A DNA stretch of 64,000 bases from JACKCD01 sp041390905 (lineage in GTDB: Bacteria > Chloroflexota > Anaerolineae > Promineifilales > Promineifilaceae): positions 1,240,001 through 1,304,000 of the forward strand of contig JAWKPA010000012.1 of the NCBI GenBank assembly GCA_041390905.1, written 5' to 3'. Below, one piece after another: positions 1 to 6,956 of this stretch (position 1 is its first letter; each line of letters starts with the position of its first letter). The notes under the pieces are model-generated. The model was not told the DNA's origin. It was given only the letters and a program-made list of their open reading frames with translations, and ran no database searches. Position numbers and translations under genes: made by a program.

Positions 1-325
1 TATCAAACGTCTGTTCGTTTTCCAGGGTGATGACGGAGAGTTCGCTGAGGGTGCCGGAAACGGCCGTTTCCGTAGCTACCGCCGTTTCAGTGGGCAAGGG
101 CGTGGGCGTGGCTTCCAGCGTGGCGGTGGGTTCAGGGGTGGGGGTGTCAGGAACGGCCGTTGCCGTTGGTCGCAGCGTCGGCGTGGGCAAGGGCGTGGCC
201 GTGCCAAAAATCAGCGATGAGAGCGACACAGGTCGCGCCGTGCGCCAGGTGAACACAACATAAGCTGCCGTCAGCAAGACAAGCATGATGCCAATAAGCA
301 GACCAATACCAACAACTTTTTTCAT
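1..325 (-). CDS. Membrane-anchored protein with Thr/Pro-rich linker (partial, runs off window)
   Basis: The reading frame opens at ATG 325-323 and is still open at base 1, giving 108 residues. The N-terminus (MKKVVGIGLLIGIMLVLLTA) is one hydrophobic segment that would serve as a signal anchor. Residues of about 40-90 form a low-complexity linker of PTPT, EPTAT and ETAV units, typical of exported Chloroflexota proteins whose functional domain follows the linker. That domain lies outside the window, so no function is assigned. Two copies of AACGGCCGTT fall inside the linker. No clear Shine-Dalgarno site precedes the start. Confidence 0.7.
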   Translation of the reverse strand, partial: MKKVVGIGLLIGIMLVLLTAAYVVFTWRTARPVSLSSLIFGTATPLPTPTLRPTATAVPDTPTPEPTATLEATPTPLPTETAVATETAVSGTLSELSVITLENEQTFD

Positions 326-346
326 CTTTGGGGAGATTAGCGATTA

Positions 347-383
347 GAGATTGGAGATTTTGCAGTCATCAATCTCCAATCTC
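347..383. repeat. GATTGGAGATT-type inverted repeat
   Basis: Perfect 13-bp arms (GAGATTGGAGATT at 347-359 and its complement at 371-383) surround an 11-nt loop. This is one member of a family seen again near 31.94, 35.58, 39.40, 40.78, 52.74 and 61.57 kb. It sits just upstream of the partial gene that begins at 325. Confidence 0.85.
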
Positions 384-396
384 CAATTGCCACTTA

Positions 397-485
397 GGAA
401 CGAGGATTAAATAAGTCACGCAAGAAGTTCAACTTCTCAGAAGAAGTTGAACTTCTAAATGGGCAAGTTATTTAATTTCCATTCC
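397..485. repeat. Composite 89-bp repeat with terminal inverted ends and AGAAGTTCAACTTCT core
   Basis: The ends GGAACGAGGATTAAATAA (397-414) and TTATTTAATTTCCATTCC (468-485) are imperfect inverted repeats. The core holds AGAAGTTCAACTTCT followed by AGAAGTTGAACTTCT. The same element occurs inverted at 56622-56705, and related or partial copies lie near 20415, 34153, 43170-43270 and 50595-50665. The mobile-element-like organisation suggests a MITE or REP-type sequence. It lies between the ends and starts of two minus-strand genes. Confidence 0.8.
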
Positions 486-489
486 TTAT

Positions 490-1176
490 TTATACTTCGT
501 AGCTGTCCTCAACGCCCATCACAACCACCTTCGTGCTTGTTTCCGCCTCCACCCGCGCTGCCCAAGCGTGGGCATCCTGGGCGATGGGCGGCCAGGTGTT
601 GTAGTGGCAAGGAATGGCAACCTTGGGATTGAGATACTTAATGGCTCGCAGCGCGTCGTCTGGCCCCATGGTGAAGTTATCGCCAATGGGCAAAATGGCA
701 ACGTCAATGCCTGCTTCGCCAATGAGTGCCATGTCGGAATAGAGAGCCGTGTCACCGGCAATATAAATGTTCTTGCCATCTACCGAGAGCAAAAAGCCGC
801 CGGGGTTGCCGCCATAGCTGCCGTCTGGCAAGCCGGAGCCGTGGAAGGCGATGGTCATTTTGACGCGGCCAAAGGGATGGTTATAGCCGCCGCCGATGTG
901 CTGCGCGTGAATCTTGTCAACGCCTTTGCCGCCTAGCCAACCAGCAATTTCAAAGTTAGCAATGACGGTGGCACCAGTGCGCTGTGCCAGCGGAACGGCA
1001 TCGGCAATGTGGTCGCCGTGGCCGTGGGTCAGCAAAATGTAGTCAGCTTCGACTTCGGCAACGCTTCTTGTGGCAACGGGGCTGTTGCCCGCGAAAAAGG
1101 GGTCAACCACGAGCTTGGTGCCATTGACATCAAGGGAAAAGGTGGCGTGACCGTGAAAGGTGATTTGTACAGACAT
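490..1176 (-). CDS. UPF0173 family metal-dependent hydrolase (metallo-beta-lactamase fold)
   Basis: This 228-residue protein has the metallo-beta-lactamase signature THGHGDHIAD at about residues 50-59. Further metal ligands follow in GDTALY and in the C-terminal CHYNTW. Length and the opening MSVQITFHGHATF match the UPF0173/YtkL family of cytoplasmic metal-dependent hydrolases, whose physiological substrate is unknown. AGGAGG lies 5-6 nt before the ATG and fixes the start. The gene is followed by a repeat and probably forms its own transcription unit. Confidence 0.93.
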   Translation of the reverse strand: MSVQITFHGHATFSLDVNGTKLVVDPFFAGNSPVATRSVAEVEADYILLTHGHGDHIADAVPLAQRTGATVIANFEIAGWLGGKGVDKIHAQHIGGGYNHPFGRVKMTIAFHGSGLPDGSYGGNPGGFLLSVDGKNIYIAGDTALYSDMALIGEAGIDVAILPIGDNFTMGPDDALRAIKYLNPKVAIPCHYNTWPPIAQDAHAWAARVEAETSTKVVVMGVEDSYEV

Positions 1177-1308
1177 GGGAACCTCCTGCTAAATATGAGC
1201 ATGGAACGCGACGAATCGGGATGGCTGTGGGCGTTGGGTTCGGCGCGTCAGATGTTGCGGATATTCAATGAAAGTATAGGAGGGTGGGGGAAGGGCGTCA
1301 ACCAAACA

Positions 1309-1340
1309 AAAACGGCCGTTTTGCAAAACGGCCGTTTTTT
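1309..1340. terminator. Inverted pair of AACGGCCGTT motifs with T-run
   Basis: Two copies of AAAACGGCCGTTTT stand side by side about 17 bp apart, and the second runs into TTTTTT. Since each copy is a palindrome, the pair can form one long or two short stems. It lies between the hydrolase start at 1176 and the transglycosylase stop at 1362 (both minus strand). On that strand it could end the transglycosylase transcript. Confidence 0.45.
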
Positions 1341-1361
1341 CACATGAAGAATTGGTTTCGC

Positions 1362-2123
1362 TTATGGCAGCCCAAGCCGGTTGGCCGCCTGTCGGCAAAG
1401 CGAGGCCCCACCTGCTTCCATCCAGCGTTGGAGCGTTGGGCTTTGGGTCAACCCCGATTCAATATCGCCGACAATGCCCGTGGCCCAGGTAAAGTACCGC
1501 TGGGTTTCCGGTGCCCAATCATCCCAGCCGCTGGCAGCAGCCACGTGGCCGCCGTTGTAGCCAGCAAACGCCAGCCCTACGTTGCCGTTAGTCTGCGCCA
1601 GCCGTTCGGCAAAATAGGCAATGCCGCGCTGGGCATTGGTTTCGGGGTCAAGCATATTTTCCTCCGCCGCAAAGTGAAAAGGCATTACTTGAAATAGCCC
1701 CTGTGCGCCCGCACCAGAAGCCGCCATCGGGTCGCCGCACGACTCAATCTGCATGATGGTGGCAATGTAGTTGGCGTCAATGCCGTACTGCTGCGACCAG
1801 GCCGCAATTTGCGGTTCCCAGTGACGCACTTCGGGCGAAAAAATGGGGGAGATGATGCCGGTGACAGCGGGGGCAACAGCTACCTGTGCCGGTTGGTTGG
1901 TGGTCAGGGCTGCTTCTGGCGTGCTGCGGAAGCCACGCGGCATGATGAAGATGGCAAAGAGGATGATGGCAATGATGGCAAAGGCCAAAATGATGATCAT
2001 CCGCTGCTGTACCTGGGCCAGGGGATTAACGGCCGTTTCAGCCGTCATGTTGTTGTAATGGGGAGAAGGCTCACTCAATCTTTTACTCAATGGCGTTGGT
2101 ATCGGTTGATAATTTATCGTCAT
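1362..2123 (-). CDS. Membrane-anchored lytic transglycosylase (SLT domain)
   Basis: The protein has 253 residues. An N-terminal cytoplasmic stretch is followed by one membrane segment (IIILAFAIIAIILFAIFIMP, about residues 42-61), a linker, and an SLT fold from about residue 110. The fold shows the catalytic glutamate in MQIESCGDP, then GAQGLFQVMP and FAGYNGG, all hallmarks of soluble lytic transglycosylases that cleave peptidoglycan. The first ATG is used because GGGG lies at a workable distance; ATG at 2048 is an alternative. A second, related SLT protein is encoded at 26572-27528. Confidence 0.9.
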   Translation of the reverse strand: MTINYQPIPTPLSKRLSEPSPHYNNMTAETAVNPLAQVQQRMIIILAFAIIAIILFAIFIMPRGFRSTPEAALTTNQPAQVAVAPAVTGIISPIFSPEVRHWEPQIAAWSQQYGIDANYIATIMQIESCGDPMAASGAGAQGLFQVMPFHFAAEENMLDPETNAQRGIAYFAERLAQTNGNVGLAFAGYNGGHVAAASGWDDWAPETQRYFTWATGIVGDIESGLTQSPTLQRWMEAGGASLCRQAANRLGLP

Positions 2124-2185
2124 TAGTTTACCCCGAAAAAAAGCGTCTGTAAATCGGTTGTTTTTAAGATTGTGTGAACATTATC

Positions 2186-2227
2186 CAGTAATCGGTAATC
2201 AGTAGAGCTACTGATTACCGATTACTG
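2186..2227. terminator. Long perfect hairpin downstream of the 2251-3129 gene
   Basis: Arms of 20 bp (2186-2205 and 2208-2227) built from GTAATCGGTAATCAGT pair perfectly around a 2-nt loop. The position just after the minus-strand stop at 2251 suits a terminator for that gene. A one-armed copy of the same sequence is tandemly repeated near 46985-47025. Confidence 0.65.
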
Positions 2228-2250
2228 ATGACTGATTACCGTTCTTGCCA

Positions 2251-3129
2251 CTAATGTTGCTCTTTACTCTTAGCCCCCATTGGCATCCGGTTTAGCGGGC
2301 CGCGATTGGGTACGGGGGGGCGTTGACGTACACGGCTGGTTCCCGGTTGGCTGGTGGGTTGGCGCAGCGGCGTGGGGTTGCCGGGTGCGCTGGGCAGCGG
2401 CTGCGGTTTGGGTGCCGGCTGCGACATCACTTGCGTGGCCTGTGCTGAAGCGGGCAGCGGTTCATAGGTGGGTTCAACGGGGGCAGGGCGGGTGTGAACG
2501 GCCGTTCGCTGCGGAGCTGCTGCCTGTCGTGGTGCAGCCCGCCGCTGGGCTACCGTGTTCATTGGCCCTGTTGGTACCGACTGCCGCTTGGGGCTGCTGT
2601 TTTGGTTGCTGTAGCCAAAGTCAAAAATATGTTCACCTGCTACCGTAAACGCCCCAATAAACAGGATGCGCGTTAGCCAGACCAGCACCGCTACAAAAAT
2701 CGGCACATAGGTCAATAGTTGTTCCCGGCTCAAAACCTCATTACCAAAGGAATGGTTGAGCAGCGTCAGGGAAACGGCCCACCACGTCATGACGGCGTTC
2801 ATGGCCGCGCCCAAAATCCAGGCACCCATCAGATACCACACTTCGCGTGGTTCACTGGCTCCTTTTTGCGGGGTGAAGATGCGAATAAGCCCGGCGAAAT
2901 CAATCGAACAAAAGGCGATTGCCAAAATGCTGGCCCAACCCACCCCCAGAAAACGAACATCCCCCAGCAGGCTGCGGAGGGCAAACTGCGTGGTGTCAAA
3001 GTTAAAAATTTCAAAGGCAAACAGGGCTATCATCAAAATAACCCCAACCATGGTTTTGCGCTGCATACTCATGGAGGCAACGCGCATCCCAAATGAATTT
3101 GCTGGCCCCAAAAGATAATCATTCTTCAT
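2251..3129 (-). CDS. Multi-pass membrane protein with proline-rich tail, function unknown
   Basis: I do not recognise this 292-residue protein. It has about four hydrophobic segments: TMVGVILMIALFAFEIF (about 26-42), a segment around WASILAIAFCSIDFAGL, one around LMGAWILGAAMNAVMTWW, and one around YVPIFVAVLVWLTRILFIGAF. From about residue 185 the chain is a Pro/Ala/Gln/Arg-rich tail (PAPKPQPLPSAPGNPTPLRQ), probably disordered and cytoplasmic. AGGAGG upstream of the ATG fixes the start. Nothing in the neighbours suggests its role. Confidence 0.75.
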   Translation of the reverse strand: MKNDYLLGPANSFGMRVASMSMQRKTMVGVILMIALFAFEIFNFDTTQFALRSLLGDVRFLGVGWASILAIAFCSIDFAGLIRIFTPQKGASEPREVWYLMGAWILGAAMNAVMTWWAVSLTLLNHSFGNEVLSREQLLTYVPIFVAVLVWLTRILFIGAFTVAGEHIFDFGYSNQNSSPKRQSVPTGPMNTVAQRRAAPRQAAAPQRTAVHTRPAPVEPTYEPLPASAQATQVMSQPAPKPQPLPSAPGNPTPLRQPTSQPGTSRVRQRPPVPNRGPLNRMPMGAKSKEQH

Positions 3130-3213
3130 GTTTTTATCCTCCTTATCGGTTTAGAGATTGAGGCAGTAACCCACCGCCCACTACCCAGTTTGTTGTGATT
3201 TTGGCTAAAATGC

Positions 3214-3257
3214 TTGAGTGCGAGCTTGTGTTCTAGTATAATTCAGAACAATTGTTC
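3214..3257 (+). promoter_or_regulatory. Candidate promoter with GAAC-N4-GTTC palindrome
   Basis: TTGAGT (3214-3219), 17 bp and TATAAT (3237-3242) make a good sigma-70-type promoter reading rightwards. The 12-bp palindrome GAACAATTGTTC (3246-3257) overlaps the expected transcription start and resembles the GAAC-N4-GTTC LexA box of Gram-positive bacteria. No intact gene follows directly on the plus strand; the Rpn remnant starts 170 bp away. The rest of 3130-3425 shows no gene I can support. The operator role is inference only. Confidence 0.3.
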
Positions 3258-3425
3258 GCATTGGTGAAATATTAGCACGCATGTTCTACTGTGTCAACGG
3301 CCGTTTATCCCAATGTGACATTACTTGTCACTGCCAAACACCAGCTTTTATGGCTTCTTCACACGCCCGTTTTTTCCCATTCATGCCGTCGCTGGTCGTC
3401 CGTCGTTTGGCTATAATTCGCCGCC

Positions 3426-4161
3426 ATGAGCAAACTCACCAATGCTGCGCTACCTCGTCCGCATTTGGGAGCGCGACAGCCAGAAAAAGCTGATGCTACG
3501 CCCCATCATCCCTGTGGTTGTTTACCACGGTCGGGAGCAATGGCAGATTGCCGCCCAGTTTAGCGGTTCTGAACCGCTGCGCCCCTATTGGCCGACCTTC
3601 CTCTATGAACTCCACGACCTGTCGCGGCTCGATGAGGCTGAAATTCGCGGGCAGGCGCGGCTGCAAATTGGCCTGCTCATCATGAAATACATTTTTGACC
3701 CGGCGCTAAACGGCCGTTTGGCCGACATCCTCTCCCTTTTCCACGACCTGGACAAGGCGGAGACGGCACTGGAATATTTAGGCACGGTGTTGTATTATGT
3801 CAGCAGAGCCAGCACCCACCTGGCTCCCGAAGAGATGGGCAACATTGTTCGCCAGACATTGGCAGACACAGGAAGTGGCGCAATGAAAACGGTAGCGGAT
3901 TACTGGATTGAACAGGGAATGCAAGAAGGTATCAAACAGGGTATTGAGCAAGGCATCGAACGGGGGCGAATTGAGGCATTGCAGGATGATATTCTGGATT
4001 TGCTGGAGATCCGTTTTGGGCAGGTGAACCGCCAACTGACACGACAGCTAACGGCCGTTTCTCACCTCTCCACCTTGCGCCAACTCCATCGTGAGGCGGC
4101 CACCGCCCCTACCCTGGCTGCCTTCACTGACCGCTTTAACCAGTTGATGGCAGATGAATAA
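3426..4161 (+). pseudogene. Rpn/YhgA-like PD-(D/E)XK nuclease, N-terminal deletion and frameshift
   Basis: ATG at 3426 opens MSKLTN, the usual start of Rpn-family proteins (recombination-promoting nuclease/putative transposase). After those residues the sequence jumps, in another frame, to LRYLVRIWERDSQKKLMLRP, which belongs after the catalytic core. About 100 residues holding the nuclease motif are therefore missing. The open part (3442-4161, up to 239 residues) keeps the family's later region and the regular EGIKQGIEQGIERGRIEA helix. TATAAT at 3412-3417 lies 8 nt before the old start. The gene is probably inactive unless the C-terminal part is made from the ATG at 3442. Confidence 0.75.
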
Positions 4162-4289
4162 GTAAAACGGCCGTTTGTCCCTATCTCGCCCGGTCTGTGG
4201 GGAGATAAAAAACTGCGTTATTTGCGCTGCCATTTTTTGTGGGGCGAAACGGCCGTTTTCCATATCCCCATCAAACTCCTGCAAGCGTG

Positions 4290-4295
4290 TATAAT
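4290..4295 (+). promoter_or_regulatory. TATAAT box for a leaderless transcript
   Basis: TATAAT ends 6 nt before ATG 4302. No Shine-Dalgarno sequence fits in the gap, so transcription would start at or next to the start codon. No good -35 element is visible. Confidence 0.5.
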
Positions 4296-4301
4296 CCCCC
4301 T

Positions 4302-6956
4302 ATGCTGCTCATTCTCACCCACGAAAATGCTGATTTTGACGCCATCGCTTCGTTAGCGGCGGCCAAACGGCTGTACCCGGAAGCGATGGCTTTGCTGCCG
4401 CGCCAACTTAACCACAATGTGGAGCAATTCTTGCTGCTTTATGGCGGCGCGTTTGGGCTGCTGCGGCCGGAAAATTGGCGGCGGCGGCGGGTAGAACGGC
4501 TGCTGCTGGTGGATACGCAGGTGGTGGGGAGTGTGAAGGGAATGGGCAAACGGCCGTTAATCTCCCTCATTGACCACCATACCCAGCAAACACCCCCCGC
4601 CGACTGGTCGGTGCAGTTGGAAGCCGTGGGTGCCACCACCACCCTGCTCACCGAACATCTGCAAAACGTCGGCCAGTCGCTTTCCGCCGAGGAAGCCACC
4701 CTTTTTTTGCTGGGCATTTACGAAGACACCGGGGCTTTGACCTATGACATGACCACCCCCCGCGATGCGGCAGCGGCGGCATGGCTGCTGGAACAGGGGG
4801 CGCAGCTTGGCATTGTGCGCCAATTTTTGCAAATGCCCCTCACCCCCTTGCAGCGTGAATTGTATGAGGCATTGCTGGCGGCGGCGGAATGGCACACCGT
4901 TCACGAACAGCCGATTGTGGTGACAACGGCCGTTCTTCCCCCCGGCTTCACCGACGAAATTTCTGGCGTTGTCCATCGGCTGCGCGAAACGCTCCAGCCG
5001 GCCGGACTGCTGGCGCTGGTCTCATTGGGGCGGGATATTCAGCTTGTGGCTCGCAGTGCCACCGACTATGTGGACGTGTCGGCGGTGGCGCAGGCGTTGG
5101 GTGGCGGCGGCCACAAGCGGGCGGCGGCGGCGATTATTGTGCATGAGACGTTAACGGCCGTTCGCCAAAAGCTGCTCAACCTCCTCCCCCAAGCCGTCAG
5201 CCCCCCCGCTCGCGTCGAGCAAATCATGTCGTTGGGGGTGCAAACTATCCCCGCCGCCCTGCCCGTGCGCGACGCCACCGACTTTATCAACCGCTTTGGG
5301 CATGAAGGCTATCCCGTTGTGGCCGACAACCAGGATTCCCCTCGCCTGGTGGGGTTGCTCACTCGCCGCGCCGTAGACCGCGCCCTCAACCACCACCTCG
5401 GCCACCTGCCCGTGCGCCGCATCATGGAAGCCGGAGCGGTGACGGTGCGGCCGTCGGATTCGGTGGAGCGGCTACAGCAGTTGATGCTGACTACCGGCTG
5501 GGGGCAAATTCCGGTGGTCAGCGAAACGGCCACGGAGCCAGTTCACAGCGATGATTTGCTAGGCATTGTTACCCGCACCGACCTGCTTGGCTTTATTTTC
5601 CAGCGGGATGGCCGGCTGGCACAAACAACGCTGCGGCGACTGCTGGATCAATCGCTGGGGGCGGCTCTGTGGCACATGGTGCAGGTGGTGGGCGAGATAG
5701 CGGCCACCCTGTCTACCCCGCTTTACATTGTCGGCGGCCCCGTGCGCGATTTGCTGCTGGGTCAACGACCAACCGATTTGGATATGGTGGTGGAAACCAA
5801 CGCCATCCCCCTGGCGCGGCGGCTGCAAACGTCGTTTGGCGGCGAAATTTATGTCCACGACCGCTTTGGCACGGCTAAATGGCAGATGACAACGGCCGTT
5901 TGGCACAAGCTGGCACCCCAGGCTAACCTCGACAATGTACCCACCTCAATTGATTTTGTCACCGCCCGCACCGAATTTTATGCCGAACCATCGGCGCTGC
6001 CGGAAGTATCCTACGCCTCAATCAAGCTCGATCTGCACCGGCGCGATTTCACCATCAACACGCTGGCGGTGCGGCTCGATGGCGACCATTTGGGGCAGTT
6101 GCTCGATTTTTATGGCGGGCGGCGGGATTTGGAGGCGGGGGTGATTCGGGTGCTGCATAGCCTCAGCTTTGTTGATGACCCGACGCGGGTTTTGCGGGCG
6201 GTGCGCTTTGAGCAGCGGCTGGGTTTCACGATTGAACCACGCACGGCCGACCTGCTGCAAGAGTCGCTGGAGATGCTGGAGCGGGTGAGCGGCGACCGCA
6301 TTCGCCACGAAATTGAGCTGTCGCTGCGGGAGGCTGACCCGGCGCAGGTGCTGGCGCGGTTGGCGGAGCTGCGGGTTTTGCCGTCGTTACAGGAGGGGTT
6401 GCACTGGGTGGGGGAAACGGCCGTTTCTTTTGCCCGTGTCCCTGGTTTACTGGCCGACCCGGCCTGGTTGGCGGCACTGGGGGGCGACACCCCGGTCTTT
6501 GTCTATTTTGCCCTGTGGCTGCTGCCGCTGTCGGAGGCCACGCGCACGGCGACGATGAAGCGGCTGCGGGTGCGCAAGCGGACGCGGGAGGATATGGCGG
6601 CGGTAGGGGTGTTGCACGGGCTGCTGCCTACGTTGACCCCCGATATGCCGCCCAGCGAGGTGGAGCGGCTTTTACGGCCGTTTACCCCCCGCGTGCTGTT
6701 GTCTATTATGGCTTCGCTGGAGCCAACGGATTGGCGGGCGGGGCTGCTGGATCGGTATTATCATGTGTGGCGAGGGGTGAAAACGGCCGTTAACGGCCAT
6801 CACCTGCGCCAGCTTGGCCTCAAGCCTGGCCCCATCTACGCCGAAATTCTCGACTTACTGCTCGCCGCCCGCCTCGATGGCCGCATTAGCGATGAAGCAG
6901 GAGAGCGGGCTTTGCTACGGCAGTGGCTGGCTCAAAACAGCGAAAGCGTGCCTTGA
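4302..6956 (+). CDS. DHH phosphoesterase - CBS pair - tRNA nucleotidyltransferase fusion
   Basis: The 884-residue protein joins three modules. An N-terminal DHH/DHHA1 phosphoesterase runs to about residue 310: HENADFDAIASL, VDTQ, DHHTQ and the DHHA1 loop GGGGHKRAAAA. Two CBS domains follow (about 315-440). A class II tRNA nucleotidyltransferase/poly(A) polymerase head comes next with VGGPVRDLLLG, DLDMV and RRDFTINTL, then a helical tail. This layout occurs in Aquifex, cyanobacteria and Deinococcus-Thermus relatives, where such proteins add part of the tRNA CCA end. A second nucleotidyltransferase at 20611-22224 makes a split CC/A system plausible. ATG 4302 is chosen because homology begins there (MLLILTHENAD). 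Its stop overlaps the convergent neighbour by 25 bp. Confidence 0.92.
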   Translation: MLLILTHENADFDAIASLAAAKRLYPEAMALLPRQLNHNVEQFLLLYGGAFGLLRPENWRRRRVERLLLVDTQVVGSVKGMGKRPLISLIDHHTQQTPPADWSVQLEAVGATTTLLTEHLQNVGQSLSAEEATLFLLGIYEDTGALTYDMTTPRDAAAAAWLLEQGAQLGIVRQFLQMPLTPLQRELYEALLAAAEWHTVHEQPIVVTTAVLPPGFTDEISGVVHRLRETLQPAGLLALVSLGRDIQLVARSATDYVDVSAVAQALGGGGHKRAAAAIIVHETLTAVRQKLLNLLPQAVSPPARVEQIMSLGVQTIPAALPVRDATDFINRFGHEGYPVVADNQDSPRLVGLLTRRAVDRALNHHLGHLPVRRIMEAGAVTVRPSDSVERLQQLMLTTGWGQIPVVSETATEPVHSDDLLGIVTRTDLLGFIFQRDGRLAQTTLRRLLDQSLGAALWHMVQVVGEIAATLSTPLYIVGGPVRDLLLGQRPTDLDMVVETNAIPLARRLQTSFGGEIYVHDRFGTAKWQMTTAVWHKLAPQANLDNVPTSIDFVTARTEFYAEPSALPEVSYASIKLDLHRRDFTINTLAVRLDGDHLGQLLDFYGGRRDLEAGVIRVLHSLSFVDDPTRVLRAVRFEQRLGFTIEPRTADLLQESLEMLERVSGDRIRHEIELSLREADPAQVLARLAELRVLPSLQEGLHWVGETAVSFARVPGLLADPAWLAALGGDTPVFVYFALWLLPLSEATRTATMKRLRVRKRTREDMAAVGVLHGLLPTLTPDMPPSEVERLLRPFTPRVLLSIMASLEPTDWRAGLLDRYYHVWRGVKTAVNGHHLRQLGLKPGPIYAEILDLLLAARLDGRISDEAGERALLRQWLAQNSESVP

